64,000 nt of DNA from Desulfuromonadales bacterium. Its GTDB lineage: Bacteria > Desulfobacterota > Desulfuromonadia > Desulfuromonadales > BM103. The DNA lies in assembly GCA_027065695.1 (NCBI GenBank), contig JAMONP010000075.1, positions 1 through 64,000 on the forward strand. Direction: 5' to 3'. Below are positions 55,141 to 64,000 of the stretch, piece by piece. Both the position numbers and the translations under genes were made by a program. Below the pieces are notes generated by a model. That model saw only the letters and a list, made by a program, of their open reading frames with translations. It was not told the DNA's origin and made no database searches. Each line of letters opens with the position of its first letter. The stretch's first letter is position 1.

Positions 55141-56607
55141 TCAATCATCTGTAATTGGCAGTGTGAAGAAGACCTTGCTACCTTCACCGAGTAAGCTCTC
55201 GACCAATATGACGCCCCCATGATCTTCGATTATTTGCCTTACTATGCTCATTCCCAGGCCGAGGCCACTGACTGCCGTATCAGATGTGTCAACACGATAG
55301 AACTTATCAAAAACACGAGCGATCTGATCCTTCGTCATGCCAATGCCTTGATCAATAATCCCTACCTTACAGTGCTGACCTTCCCGGCTGATAACAATTG
55401 CAATGCTGCTCCCTTGTGGTGAGTACTTTATGGCGTTGCTCAGCAAGTTATCAATGACCTGTCTTATACGGTGCACGTCAATCATTATGACCTGAGGTGC
55501 CTCTGGTTTAAGCTCTACAGTAATTTTACGTTTGGTTCTTAGCGCAAAATGGTCAGCTACTTTATTCAGTAAGGTGACTATTGAGGTCGCTTCCCTTTCA
55601 AGAGGAAGCTTTTGTCCTGATTCTATGCGACTAACATCAAGTATGTCATCGACGATTCTGGAAAGGCGTTCACAGTTGTCATAGATTTCATGACAAAAAT
55701 CCTGTCTTTGCTCTTCATTGAAAGAAACGGAGAGTTCACAATCTGAAAGTAGTTCGGTATAACCCATGATGCCGGTAATTGGTGTACGTAGTTCATGAGC
55801 CGCTGTCGATATGAACTCGCTCTTCATTTTGTTCATCTCGATCAATGCGCGTTCCGCCTCCTTTTCCGTGGTGATGTCACGAATGACAATCAGGATGAAG
55901 GGGGCAACGCTGATTCTTATGGTGCGCGCCGAAAGCAGACCGGTTCTGACTTGATCACCTGTGACCAGAAAATCTGCCTCATAATTATTGATCTCACCAT
56001 GGCTGCGTATTTGGTTGCAAAAAAACTCGTGGAGACCCTTGTCAACCCAAAGGCCGAGTTCATCTGAATTGTAGCCGATGGCTTCGAGCCGGGGAATGCC
56101 CGTTGCAGTTTCGAACGCTTTATTCACATCAATGATCACACCTGCTTCAGGTTCTGTAAGGATGGCTGGGTCCGGGTTAATCTCGAAAATCTCTCGGAAG
56201 CGTTCCTCGCTCTCTCTGAGCTTCTGATCCCTATGCTTACGTCTTGAGAGATCTCGCCAGATTGTGTGTAACTGTTTGATTCCTTCAGTGTTGATGGCGG
56301 TAAGAGCGACCTCCACGAGCAGAATTGAACCATCCTTCCTGAGGTGCTCCCACTCAAACAGTTGGGCCCCCTTTTCCTCAGCCAGTCGGATTATTTCAGT
56401 GGCTTTGTCAAATGACGAGTAGCCGTCCGGTTGAAACTCTGGAGAAAGCTTAAATGGTGGCGTATTAAGAAACTCTTCTTTCCTGTCATAGCCAAGTATC
56501 GTGACCGCAGCTGAATTGCAATTTATGAACTCACCATTTTCGATAATGAGCATAGGGTAGACTGAATTTTCAAAAAAGGAGTGGTATGCCAGGTCATCTT
56601 TATGCAC
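55141..56607 (-). CDS. PAS-domain sensor histidine kinase (soluble)
   Basis: A 488-residue kinase without membrane segments. Two PAS domains (about residues 5-125 and 135-255) precede the acceptor His in STAAHELRTPITGIMGY and a HATPase domain (LLSNAIKYSPQG, DQGIGM, GLGLGMSIV). It would sense an internal signal and pass phosphate to an unlinked regulator, as no response regulator is adjacent. Confidence 0.9.
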   Translation of the reverse strand: MHKDDLAYHSFFENSVYPMLIIENGEFINCNSAAVTILGYDRKEEFLNTPPFKLSPEFQPDGYSSFDKATEIIRLAEEKGAQLFEWEHLRKDGSILLVEVALTAINTEGIKQLHTIWRDLSRRKHRDQKLRESEERFREIFEINPDPAILTEPEAGVIIDVNKAFETATGIPRLEAIGYNSDELGLWVDKGLHEFFCNQIRSHGEINNYEADFLVTGDQVRTGLLSARTIRISVAPFILIVIRDITTEKEAERALIEMNKMKSEFISTAAHELRTPITGIMGYTELLSDCELSVSFNEEQRQDFCHEIYDNCERLSRIVDDILDVSRIESGQKLPLEREATSIVTLLNKVADHFALRTKRKITVELKPEAPQVIMIDVHRIRQVIDNLLSNAIKYSPQGSSIAIVISREGQHCKVGIIDQGIGMTKDQIARVFDKFYRVDTSDTAVSGLGLGMSIVRQIIEDHGGVILVESLLGEGSKVFFTLPITDD

Positions 56608-56956
56608 TAAATTAACCCTCGTAGAGCAGTCCTAGTATCTCAACCGGTGAGAAAATAACGATAAACTGCACCTCTATGCTTAGCCTTAAATACTCAGAAT
56701 GTCACTTTATCATATCATTATATTGCCATATTCCAAAACCAACATTACCGTGTAGTTGATAGGTTTACTGTGCCATGTGGAAAAGTTGGCTTGGTGTTCT
56801 TGAGCTGTGTAGTGGGGAATCAGGGAGGTTCCAAGGCCGACCACTCTAATACCGCCTCTTTTTAAAAATGTCTTTATTGTGTTCTGTACCATGAATCCAA
56901 AAACGACACAGGGAATAGTGCCCCTGCGGCGTTTTCGATCTGTGTAAACTAAAAAA
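56608..56956. other. non-coding stretch between PAS kinase and isocitrate lyase remnant
   Basis: AT-rich and without a convincing gene. A minus-strand frame of 86 codons (56710-56970) runs through it but has no ribosome site or resemblance to any family I know, and it overlaps the isocitrate lyase remnant. Confidence 0.4.
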
Positions 56957-57930
56957 TCAGCCTTTTGCAATGAGCTTTTTCAGATCGTCACTATCTGTTT
57001 TTACCAGACCTTTAACTCGCTCAGCATTGACACGGGCGACAATAATCTGACCGACCTCAGTCTGGATGTCATCATACAGTTTCAGGCCAAGCATGCCCTT
57101 GGCCTGACGCTGATTGTCCTCTGTGGGGTCTTGAAAGGTGAATCGATAAGCCGCAGCTTGCGTTGCAAGCGGGCCAGGGCGAGCATACCGTCTTCTTTGA
57201 GGGCGGTGGCGCATCTTGTCTTCGCTCATGCCGGTGCTGTCCCAGTTGAACGAAGGTGACAGGTTATAGGCCAGCATCTTGCCGGGGTAGACGGCGTGGA
57301 TGGCGTCGGCGAAGATCTTGGCATCAGGCAGATCTGCGGTCTTGGTCTCCATCCAGATGATGTCGGCAAAGGGGGCCACAGCGAGAGATTTGGCGATGGC
57401 GTAGGGAATACCGCCTCTGACCTGATAATAGCCCTCGGGGGTGCGGGCAATATCGCAGTTCCATATAATACTGAAGCCCATGCTGCGAGCTTGCTCACGT
57501 GCTTCGACGAAGGACGAGTTTTCAACAAAGGCATGCCATTCCTCAATGGTCATCGGTAATTCCGTGCCTTCGTCGATGTGGAAAGCCATGACATCGGCCA
57601 CGGCCACGCCATAGGTTTTCAGACTGGCTTCCATCTGCCACAATTCCAGTAGACGAGTGGCGGCGTGATCGAGAGCTGCGTTGATGTCGGCGGTGCTTCT
57701 ACTCAGCATGGTCTTGATGGTCGTATCGATTTCTGTGGACAGGCCGGTTTTGTCGAGCCACTTATCGGCTTCGGCATAGGCTGCATCCGAAATGCGATAC
57801 ATCAGGTGGCCGTTGATCTCGATAATGCCCTTGCTGTTGAACTGGCGCATGATTGCCAGGAAGGCAGTTTTGTAATTGGGGATATTGGTGTTGGTCGCTC
57901 CCAGGATGAAGTGGTGATCGCGACGGACAG
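56957..57930 (-). pseudogene. isocitrate lyase remnant (long, AceA2-like form)
   Basis: The retained segments match the long class of isocitrate lyase: [66 protein letters not shown] and the C-terminus [14 protein letters not shown]. The N-terminal ~250 residues with the catalytic KKCGH motif are missing; the sequence begins directly fused to malate synthase near 57926. A second gap at ~57206-57213 removes about 30 codons and shifts frame: [20 protein letters not shown] and DSPFKTPQ are read only in another frame. A third gap at 57121-57130 removes about 250 codons. The frame is still open for 412 codons but cannot encode an active enzyme. Confidence 0.85.
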
Positions 57931-59093
57931 CACCAGCCTTGGCTTTTTTCATGCTGGCGGCGACGCCTGCTGTCGAGCCGACCGGGATATTCGGTTCCAT
58001 GCCACCTTGCCAAAGAGCATAGTTGCCGTTGGCATCCGGGGTATTGACGGCCCGACGGACGCGGTCTTCGTAATTGCGTATGTAACCATAGGTCATGACG
58101 ATTGATTCAATGTTGGGATTGATGAAATCCTGGTCCCAGCAGTTGGCATCGGAGACGCTGTTGATATAGCCGCCAGCGGCCGGTATTGAAACCAACGAAA
58201 TGCAACCCTAAGGCAGCACGGATTTCCATTAACTGGAAGGTTTGCTCAAGCTGTTCCACCAGTACGTAGACCTTGATAGTGCCTTCATCAAGCCCAAGAT
58301 GGCCCTCAAGTGCGGTCATCATCCTGTTCCAGAACCCGGCCTCCTCGGCGGTCTGGATTTTCGGCAGGTAGAGGACGATGGATGAACCGGCCTCAAGCAG
58401 GGTTTTATGGTTATTGACTACATAAAGAGTCATGTCGACGATCGAGGCCGATAGCGACTCGCCATTCAGGCGAATGTGACGATCATCAAGATGCAGGCCG
58501 CGTGCTCGGAAAATCTTGGTGGTGAAATCGAGTTGGGCGCGCCAGTTTATGACGATCGCACGGCCGAAGAAATCACGGGCCCAGTTATTCATCTCCCTGG
58601 CAACCTGTTCGGCAACATCCAGAAAGAGTGGGTCGCGGGCGATGGCGAGTTTGAGGCTGACCTGATTGTCGAGCGACATGGTGGTGACCTGACCGAGAGC
58701 GTCTTCACCGTCGAACATCCAGCCGTCGGCTCCGGAGAGCAGGGCATAGGCGACATTGCGCAGATTTGCTTTGACAGGGGAGTTTGGCTTGGCGGCTGGG
58801 CCGGTGCCTTGCAGCCATTGGCGTTGCAGATCGTGGGGTATGACTGCGCCGACGAACTTGCCATCGCGGGCATCCTGAACTTTGATGCCTGTATCCTTGA
58901 TCTCGACTTCGGGATCGAGGAAGGTGATTGGGGTGCGTGATTTGATGCGTGCCAAACGGCGCTGGGTACGCTCATTTATGAGGCGCTTCTGCTCTGCGTT
59001 GTACTGCGCCATGAAACTAAGTGTGGTAAGCACTTCAGGTGTATAAACAGAAGAATACTTATCTGCGAGATCGTCGCGAATCTGCAACATCAT
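57926..59093 (-). pseudogene. malate synthase remnant, frameshifted and 3' truncated
   Basis: The N-terminal ~305 residues are intact and resemble malate synthase (DGWMFDGEDALGQ, VLYLPKIQTAEEA, GTIKVYVLVEQLEQTFQMEI-like segment, FVGFNTGRW). A net one-base insertion at 58169-58172 shifts the frame after GRW; the continuation [15 protein letters not shown] to [14 protein letters not shown] runs in the other frame, which then joins the isocitrate lyase remnant after about residue ...MKKAKAGA. The C-terminal domain is missing. The start (59093 or 59090) has AGAAGG upstream. The enzyme would condense glyoxylate with acetyl-CoA. Confidence 0.83.
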
Positions 59094-59395
59094 GCCTTCT
59101 TTGCTTGTTGCTGATTGTCTGATAAAATCTAATTATGACTATTTTGGTCGGTTGATGCATTTTTACCTTGCATGTCAACATCTTTTTTTACATATATGAC
59201 TTTTTTGCTTTGTAAGCTTGTCTTTCAGAATATCGTAAATTTGGGTAGAAGAAAGAGGGGCGGGAGCGTCAATACAAAAAAAGTTTTGCGCGTGACAAAA
59301 ATTATACTCTGTTGTAGAAGTGTGAAGGACCTTTTGTCGAGCAATTTCCCGGGGAACCGCCAGTTGGCTGCTCCCCGGCTTTTTTGAGGGGAAAC
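59094..59395. other. divergent spacer between malate synthase remnant and ABC-F gene
   Basis: A 300-bp spacer. An imperfect inverted repeat GTTGATGCA/TGCATGTCAAC (59151-59179) may be an operator. A terminator-like hairpin lies at 59349-59385, directly before the ABC-F ribosome site. Confidence 0.4.
59349..59385 (+). terminator. terminator-like hairpin in ABC-F leader
   Basis: CCGGGGA/TCCCCGG with an inner GCCA/TGGC stem, followed by CTTTTTTG, ends about 10 bases before the ABC-F start codon and just upstream of its GAGGGG ribosome site. Such placement suggests transcription attenuation of the gene, or the 3' end of an unseen upstream transcript. Confidence 0.6.
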
Positions 59396-61024
59396 ATGAT
59401 TCATCTGACCAATATCACCCGCCAGCACGCTAACAACATTCTGTTTCAAAACGCCAGTTTTCAGATTACCGTCGGTAGCCGTAGTGGTCTGGTTGGAGCA
59501 AACGGGTCAGGTAAGTCAACCATCTTCCGGCTGATCACCGGCGAGGAACAGCTCGACGGCGGTGAGATCAGCTGTAGCAAGAAGACCGTGATCGGCTACT
59601 TCTCTCAGGATGTCGGCGAGATGACAGGGCGCTCGGCGCTGGCCGAGGTCATGGCGGCCTCTGCTCGCACCATGCAGCTTGGCGAAGATATCAAAACCAT
59701 GGAATCGGCAATGTGCGAACCGATGGCTGATGACGCTCTGGCGACGCTGTTGGAAAAGTACGGTGAAGCTCAGGAGGAGTTTGAACATCGTGGCGGCTAC
59801 GATCTGGAGAGTCGTGCTCAAGCTGTGTTGACCGGTCTCGGCATCGGTCCGCAAGATTACCTCCGGCCTGTGGAGAGTTTCAGCGGTGGCTGGAAGATGC
59901 GTATCGCTTTGGCAAAGATATTGACCATCAACCCTGATGTACTGCTCCTCGATGAGCCGACCAACCACCTTGATGTCGAATCAATCGTTTGGCTGGAAGA
60001 CTGGTTGTCAACCGAATTCAAAGGTGCTGTACTGATGACCAGCCATGACCGTGAGTTCATGAACCGTCTGGTCGGCCGTATCATTGAGGTTGGCAATGGC
60101 ACCATTACCACCTACGGCGGTAACTATGATTTTTATCTGCGCGAGCGTGAAGTTCGTCGCGAACAGCTGTTCGCCAGCCATCGTCGGCAGCAGGAGATGC
60201 TCTCCAAAGAGGAAGATTTCATCGCTCGTTTTGCCGCCAGGGCGTCCCATGCCGCCCAGGTGCAGTCGCGGATCAAGAAGTTGGAGAAGATCGAGCGGAT
60301 CGAAATCCCGGCGGAACAGAAGGTCATCAAATTTGAGTTTCCCGAACCACCACGTTCCGGTGATGATGCTGCCAGGATTGATAACCTGGCCAAGGTCTGG
60401 CCGGTTGAAGATGGTGAGGACAAATCGGTTTTTGGCGGCGTTTCCGGATTGATTCGGCGTGGCGAAAAGATTGCAGTAGTCGGAGTGAATGGCGCGGGCA
60501 AATCAACTTTTCTCAAATGCCTGGCCCAGCAGACCGAACCGACCTCTGGTAGTGTGACCATCGGTGCCAGTGTCAACCTGGGATACTTCAGCCAACATTC
60601 GATGGATCTGCTCGATCCGAAAAAGACGGTCTTCAATACAGTTCAGGATGTGATGCCAATGGCCTCAATTGGCGTGGTTCGTAATCTCTGCGCAGCCTTT
60701 CTCTTTCAAGGTGATGATGTTGATAAACGCATTGCTCTACTCTCGGGAGGCGAGAAGAGTCGCCTGGTGCTGGCGATGCTGCTGGCCCGGCCGATCAATT
60801 TTCTGGTCCTCGACGAGCCGACCAACCATCTTGATATCCAGTCGCGTGAGGTCTTGCTTGAGGCGCTGAAGAATTTTGCTGGTACCGTGGTTCTGGTCAG
60901 TCATGACCGGCACTTTCTGCGCTCACTGGTCTCGCGGGTTTTTGCGATTGATCATGGTGAGATGATCCCTTATGAAGGGGATTATGAATATTATTTGCAG
61001 AAGAGTGGGCATGATAACTACTGA
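59396..61024 (+). CDS. ABC-F family ATPase
   Basis: A 542-residue protein with two ABC cassettes and no membrane domain. Walker A GANGSGKST and GVNGAGKST, signature SFSGGWKMR and LLSGGEKSR, and Walker B LLLDEPTNHLD / LVLDEPTNHLD are all intact, with the charged linker between. ABC-F proteins act on the ribosome (translation quality, antibiotic protection). Start at 59396 has GAGGGG four bases upstream. A terminator-like hairpin in the leader suggests attenuation. Confidence 0.93.
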   Translation: MIHLTNITRQHANNILFQNASFQITVGSRSGLVGANGSGKSTIFRLITGEEQLDGGEISCSKKTVIGYFSQDVGEMTGRSALAEVMAASARTMQLGEDIKTMESAMCEPMADDALATLLEKYGEAQEEFEHRGGYDLESRAQAVLTGLGIGPQDYLRPVESFSGGWKMRIALAKILTINPDVLLLDEPTNHLDVESIVWLEDWLSTEFKGAVLMTSHDREFMNRLVGRIIEVGNGTITTYGGNYDFYLREREVRREQLFASHRRQQEMLSKEEDFIARFAARASHAAQVQSRIKKLEKIERIEIPAEQKVIKFEFPEPPRSGDDAARIDNLAKVWPVEDGEDKSVFGGVSGLIRRGEKIAVVGVNGAGKSTFLKCLAQQTEPTSGSVTIGASVNLGYFSQHSMDLLDPKKTVFNTVQDVMPMASIGVVRNLCAAFLFQGDDVDKRIALLSGGEKSRLVLAMLLARPINFLVLDEPTNHLDIQSREVLLEALKNFAGTVVLVSHDRHFLRSLVSRVFAIDHGEMIPYEGDYEYYLQKSGHDNY

Positions 61025-61084
61025 AAGTTGTGGGAGAGAATGCCAATAAGTCAAGCCTGGTACCTTCCTGTCGTCTCATTAACT

Positions 61085-61534
61085 TCAAAAATAAGTGATC
61101 TTTATAAGTTTTTCTTCATCAGATATAATGCTAAAGCTTGCTTTCTTAAAATTGGGACGATTGCCCAGACTGATAGTGGTGTAATTTGTAAAGCCAATTC
61201 CTTCGGTGGGTAAAATAAAGCCCTTATCTATTTTTCCATTCATGTTTTCGTCATGTAAAACACTAACCGCATAGGTTCCTTTAGGTAAGCCATTAAATGT
61301 TGTATATGCCGTGGTATCTTGTATCTTTGCAATTTGTTTCTTATAGTATTTTTTATACTGTTTGTCTGGAATAGAGCCGTCTTTGTTGTACAACGCAAAC
61401 TGAACCATGCCCTTTGAACTTCGTAATCCCTTGACTTTTACCGTTAAAGAAAAAGTCTCGATATCATTGGCGTAAACAAATGATTGAAGCATCAAAAATG
61501 CTGCCAGTACAATTATTCTTGTAGTCATTTCCAT
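61085..61534 (-). CDS. DUF2141 secreted protein
   Basis: A 149-residue protein with a signal peptide (cut near residue 22, ...SFVYAND) and the DUF2141 pattern: GTYAVSVLHDENMNGKID and PTEGIGFTNYTT. Likely a periplasmic or outer-membrane-associated beta-sandwich protein; function of the family is unknown. It lies alone between the ABC-F and aminotransferase genes. Confidence 0.85.
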   Translation of the reverse strand: MEMTTRIIVLAAFLMLQSFVYANDIETFSLTVKVKGLRSSKGMVQFALYNKDGSIPDKQYKKYYKKQIAKIQDTTAYTTFNGLPKGTYAVSVLHDENMNGKIDKGFILPTEGIGFTNYTTISLGNRPNFKKASFSIISDEEKLIKITYF

Positions 61535-61660
61535 TAAAGTCCAGGTAGATGCTTTCTAGAGGGTAAAGAATAGTGGGATCAGGAATGCAAAGCTGTAAAC
61601 TTACCCAACCTCTCCTTCAGTTGAGCCAATTGATTTCATTTCAGGTCGTGAAGGAAAGGT

Positions 61661-62845
61661 CTAATTGCTCTCCAGAACTTTCTGCATAGCAGGCAAGGCA
61701 ACGCCAAGTTTAATATCAGCGCCCATCTCGCCCAGTACAGACTCAAGAGCGCTGATACATAGCAAAACATTCTCAGCACGGCTGGAATGCCCCATCAAAC
61801 CAATCCGCCATACCTTGCCTGCCAGTGCCCCAAGTCCGGCACCGATCTCAAGATTGTACTCGTTGAGCAGGCGGCTGCGGACTGCTGCGTCGTCAACTCC
61901 GGCAGGAATGCTGACGGCATTCAATTGCGGCAGACGGTCAGCCTCTTTGACGATAAATGTCAGCCCCATCGCCTCGAGGCCTGCCTTGAGTGCCAGATGG
62001 TTGTAATGATGACGATCCCAGGCGCTATCCAGGCCCTCTTCCCGCAGTATCAACAGCGCCTCATGCAATGCATAGAGGGCATTGACTGGAGCCGTGTGAT
62101 GGTAGGCACGCTTGGCTCCCTCACCCCAATAACCCATGACCAGATTCAGATCCATAAACCAGCTCTGTACCTTGCTTTGACGATTACGGACTTTCTCCAG
62201 GGCGCGTTCATTGAAGCTCACCGGGGAGAGACCTGGAGTGCAGGAAAGGCATTTCTGGGAGCCTGAGTAGATGGCGTCAATTTCCCATTCGTCCACTTTT
62301 ATTGGTGTTCCTCCCAAGGAAGTCACCGTGTCAACAATGGTCAGGCAATCATGTACATGGGCCAGCTTAACCAGGGCCTGCACATCAGACTGTGCCCCGG
62401 TGGAGGTTTCAGCGTGAACCATAGCCACGATCCTGGCGTCCGCATGGGTTTTTAGTGTCTCATCAAGTTTTCCTGTGTCGATCGCTTCACCCCAGGCGTC
62501 TTCAACCATGACAGGGATTCCACCGTAGCGTTCGACATTCTCTTTCATGCGTCCACCAAAGACGCCATTCTGGCAGACAATTACCTTGTCACCCGGTTCC
62601 ACCAGATTGACGAAACAGGTTTCCATACCAGCCGATCCGGGCGCCGAGACTGGCATGGTCAGGGCATTTTCAGTCTGAAAGGCGTACTGCAGCAGCTCTT
62701 TAAGCTCATCCATCATCTGGATAAAGGCCGGATCCAGATGGCCGATGGTCGGTCGGGAGAGCGCTTCAAGAACGCGTAGGTGAACATCAGAGGGCCCGGG
62801 GCCCATCAGGGTGCGAACGGGGGGATTGAAAGAACGAATCAGCAT
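61661..62845 (-). CDS. class V aminotransferase (alanine/serine-glyoxylate type)
   Basis: A 394-residue PLP enzyme. The Lys is in SGSQKCLSCTPGLS, and GPGPSDVHLRVLEAL at the N-terminus and STGAQSDV are typical of the alanine-glyoxylate / serine-pyruvate family. In related bacteria it may serve serine or glyoxylate metabolism. AAGGAT precedes the ATG. The link to glyoxylate is notable next to the broken glyoxylate shunt genes but is inference. Confidence 0.9.
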   Translation of the reverse strand: MLIRSFNPPVRTLMGPGPSDVHLRVLEALSRPTIGHLDPAFIQMMDELKELLQYAFQTENALTMPVSAPGSAGMETCFVNLVEPGDKVIVCQNGVFGGRMKENVERYGGIPVMVEDAWGEAIDTGKLDETLKTHADARIVAMVHAETSTGAQSDVQALVKLAHVHDCLTIVDTVTSLGGTPIKVDEWEIDAIYSGSQKCLSCTPGLSPVSFNERALEKVRNRQSKVQSWFMDLNLVMGYWGEGAKRAYHHTAPVNALYALHEALLILREEGLDSAWDRHHYNHLALKAGLEAMGLTFIVKEADRLPQLNAVSIPAGVDDAAVRSRLLNEYNLEIGAGLGALAGKVWRIGLMGHSSRAENVLLCISALESVLGEMGADIKLGVALPAMQKVLESN

Positions 62846-63048
62846 TTGTCTATCCTTTTTGTTTTTGTGTCGGCGAGACTGTCCGACTATAAAGAAATAA
62901 TACCTGCTTCTATTTGTAGGTCAAGAAGCACCCTGGCTACTTTCCCCGGCCGAAGCAAATTTGCTGTTCTCCAGACGTTTGACTTCTAAAATATTTTGTT
63001 GTTCTATAGGCTCTGCTCTGGTATCGGGGTCACACATCGGAGATGTCT

Positions 63049-64000
63049 ATGGTGATATCCTCAGAGAAAATTGTAGAACAATTAACTGGCACGAATAGCC
63101 ATGCAGGAACCAGGTTGATGAACAGTGCTATTGCAATGGAAATACTGGCAAAACAAACCGATCTGTTCGTCAGGTTGCAACGCGGGGAAAATTTGCCTCC
63201 TTTCCCCGCAGGTGTCAAAGGAGCAGATCAACGCTTGCAACAGGTCGGTGAGTGGCTCTGGACCAGTCTCGGCGAACGTGCCGTTTCTACTGAGAAACCT
63301 CTGTGTGGCGATTGCATCGTGGCGACTGTTCTCTATGATTCCGGTGGACACACCGCTGTGATCAGAGATCTCGTCGGTGCGTTGCCACGCCCACCCCTTG
63401 CTCTTTGGTTGACTATGGCTCATCCTTCTGCTCTGACGATGAAGAGATCGTCGGTTGTACGGGCCGGTATGGTCGGGAAGATTCGTTTTTTCCCTGGGTA
63501 CAAAGCCCTGGGTTGTGCCCGACAAATGGTTGCGGCTCTTGCTCAGCTGAGACCTGAGAGGTTGTTTCTGCTACATCACCCGGAAGATTGTATAGCAGTT
63601 GTCGTGGCGGCAGCAGCACAAGCTATGGGGACGAAAATCGTTCTGCTGCATCATGCCGACCGCACCCCGTCGGCGGGGATTTTTCTTACTGATCTAAGCC
63701 TCGTTGATCTGAACTCCCGTTGCGCCGCTTTTACCCATAATAAGCTTGGACTTCACTCAGCGTTGCTGCCGCTCTCCTGCCCGGATCACGGCAAGAGGGA
63801 TTATCCTTTTTTGTCTGACGGCTCATTGACAACGGCTCTTTCCGGAAGCGCAAAAAAAGTTGCGGCGATCGCCTCTCCCGCCTATCCAGGTCTGGTGACA
63901 TCTGTCCTGCTGACAACAGGTGGAAGGCATGTTCATATCGGTCCTTTGCCTGCCAGGATGATACGCAACATAAGAGGAGCCTTGCAGCAAAATGGTCTTG
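63049..64000 (+). CDS. unidentified protein, partial; possible glycosyltransferase (3' end outside window)
   Basis: A frame opens at ATG 63049 (GGAG six bases upstream; an in-frame ATG at 63043 is also possible) and stays open for 317 codons to the end of the window. The first ~85 residues are helical. A segment VATVLYDSGGHTAVIRDLVG resembles the glycine-rich start of a GT-B-type glycosyltransferase or related transferase, followed by LLHHPEDCIAVVVAAAAQAMG. This family placement is tentative. No signal peptide is visible. Confidence 0.6.
   Translation, partial: MVISSEKIVEQLTGTNSHAGTRLMNSAIAMEILAKQTDLFVRLQRGENLPPFPAGVKGADQRLQQVGEWLWTSLGERAVSTEKPLCGDCIVATVLYDSGGHTAVIRDLVGALPRPPLALWLTMAHPSALTMKRSSVVRAGMVGKIRFFPGYKALGCARQMVAALAQLRPERLFLLHHPEDCIAVVVAAAAQAMGTKIVLLHHADRTPSAGIFLTDLSLVDLNSRCAAFTHNKLGLHSALLPLSCPDHGKRDYPFLSDGSLTTALSGSAKKVAAIASPAYPGLVTSVLLTTGGRHVHIGPLPARMIRNIRGALQQNGL

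Noticed and set aside
56710-56970. 86-codon minus-strand frame downstream of isocitrate lyase
   Set aside because: No ribosome site, overlaps the isocitrate lyase end, and no known family; kept only as part of the spacer note.

Overview
The window looks like chromosomal DNA of a Desulfuromonadales-type bacterium (Desulfuromonas/Geopsychrobacter/Geobacter relatives). The basis is the gene content: a long acyl-CoA oxidation operon with its own ETF, archaeal-type split glutamate synthase, a monohaem c-type cytochrome, several two-component systems and two good sigma-54 promoter matches. The genus is inferred and was not tested by any search. No rRNA, tRNA, CRISPR array or intact insertion sequence was seen.

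Layout. 1-3600: a truncated methyltransferase, an alpha/beta hydrolase, a cold-shock gene flanked by two direct copies of a ~165 bp inverted-terminus repeat, a candidate small RNA and a cytochrome c'-like gene. 3695-5386 (minus): Mrp-type Fe-S carrier ATPase and a crotonase-family protein. 5400-21800 (plus): one ~16 kb co-directional cluster, etfB-etfA-thiolase-acyl-CoA ligase-3-hydroxyacyl-CoA dehydrogenase-crotonase-two acyl-CoA dehydrogenases-DUF6125-like protein, followed by the complete leucine/isovalerate set (isovaleryl-CoA dehydrogenase, both methylcrotonyl-CoA carboxylase subunits, methylglutaconyl-CoA hydratase, HMG-CoA lyase). A sigma-54-like promoter and two palindromes lie upstream. 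Together these genes should take leucine or short-chain acids to acetyl-CoA and acetoacetate, passing electrons to ETF.

21.9-33 kb: a universal stress protein; an envelope block on the minus strand (secreted protein, response regulator, histidine kinase, a 30-codon leader ORF, HtrA protease, LtaS-like sulfatase); an unrecognised 473-aa protein; and a SulP anion transporter paired with an HTH-EIIA protein. 33-41 kb (minus): an RND efflux operon and prmA-rsmE-zinc-ribbon. 41-46.4 kb (plus): PEP synthase regulatory kinase, a second two-component system, beta-carbonic anhydrase and branched-chain aminotransferase. 46.6-51.8 kb: glutamate synthase in three ORFs behind a strong sigma-54 promoter match.

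52-64 kb: a GLUG-repeat secreted protein with a lipoprotein partner, an orphan protein, a PAS histidine kinase, a broken malate synthase/isocitrate lyase locus, an ABC-F ATPase behind a terminator-like hairpin, a DUF2141 protein, a class V aminotransferase and the 5' part of an unidentified protein running off the end.

The most striking observation is the degraded glyoxylate shunt (56957-59093). A frameshift and three deletions, one ending on a 10-bp repeat, have fused the remains of malate synthase and isocitrate lyase. Other leads are the candidate sRNA with CCUCC loops, the HtrA leader ORF, the sigma-54 control points and the repeat pair around the cold-shock gene.
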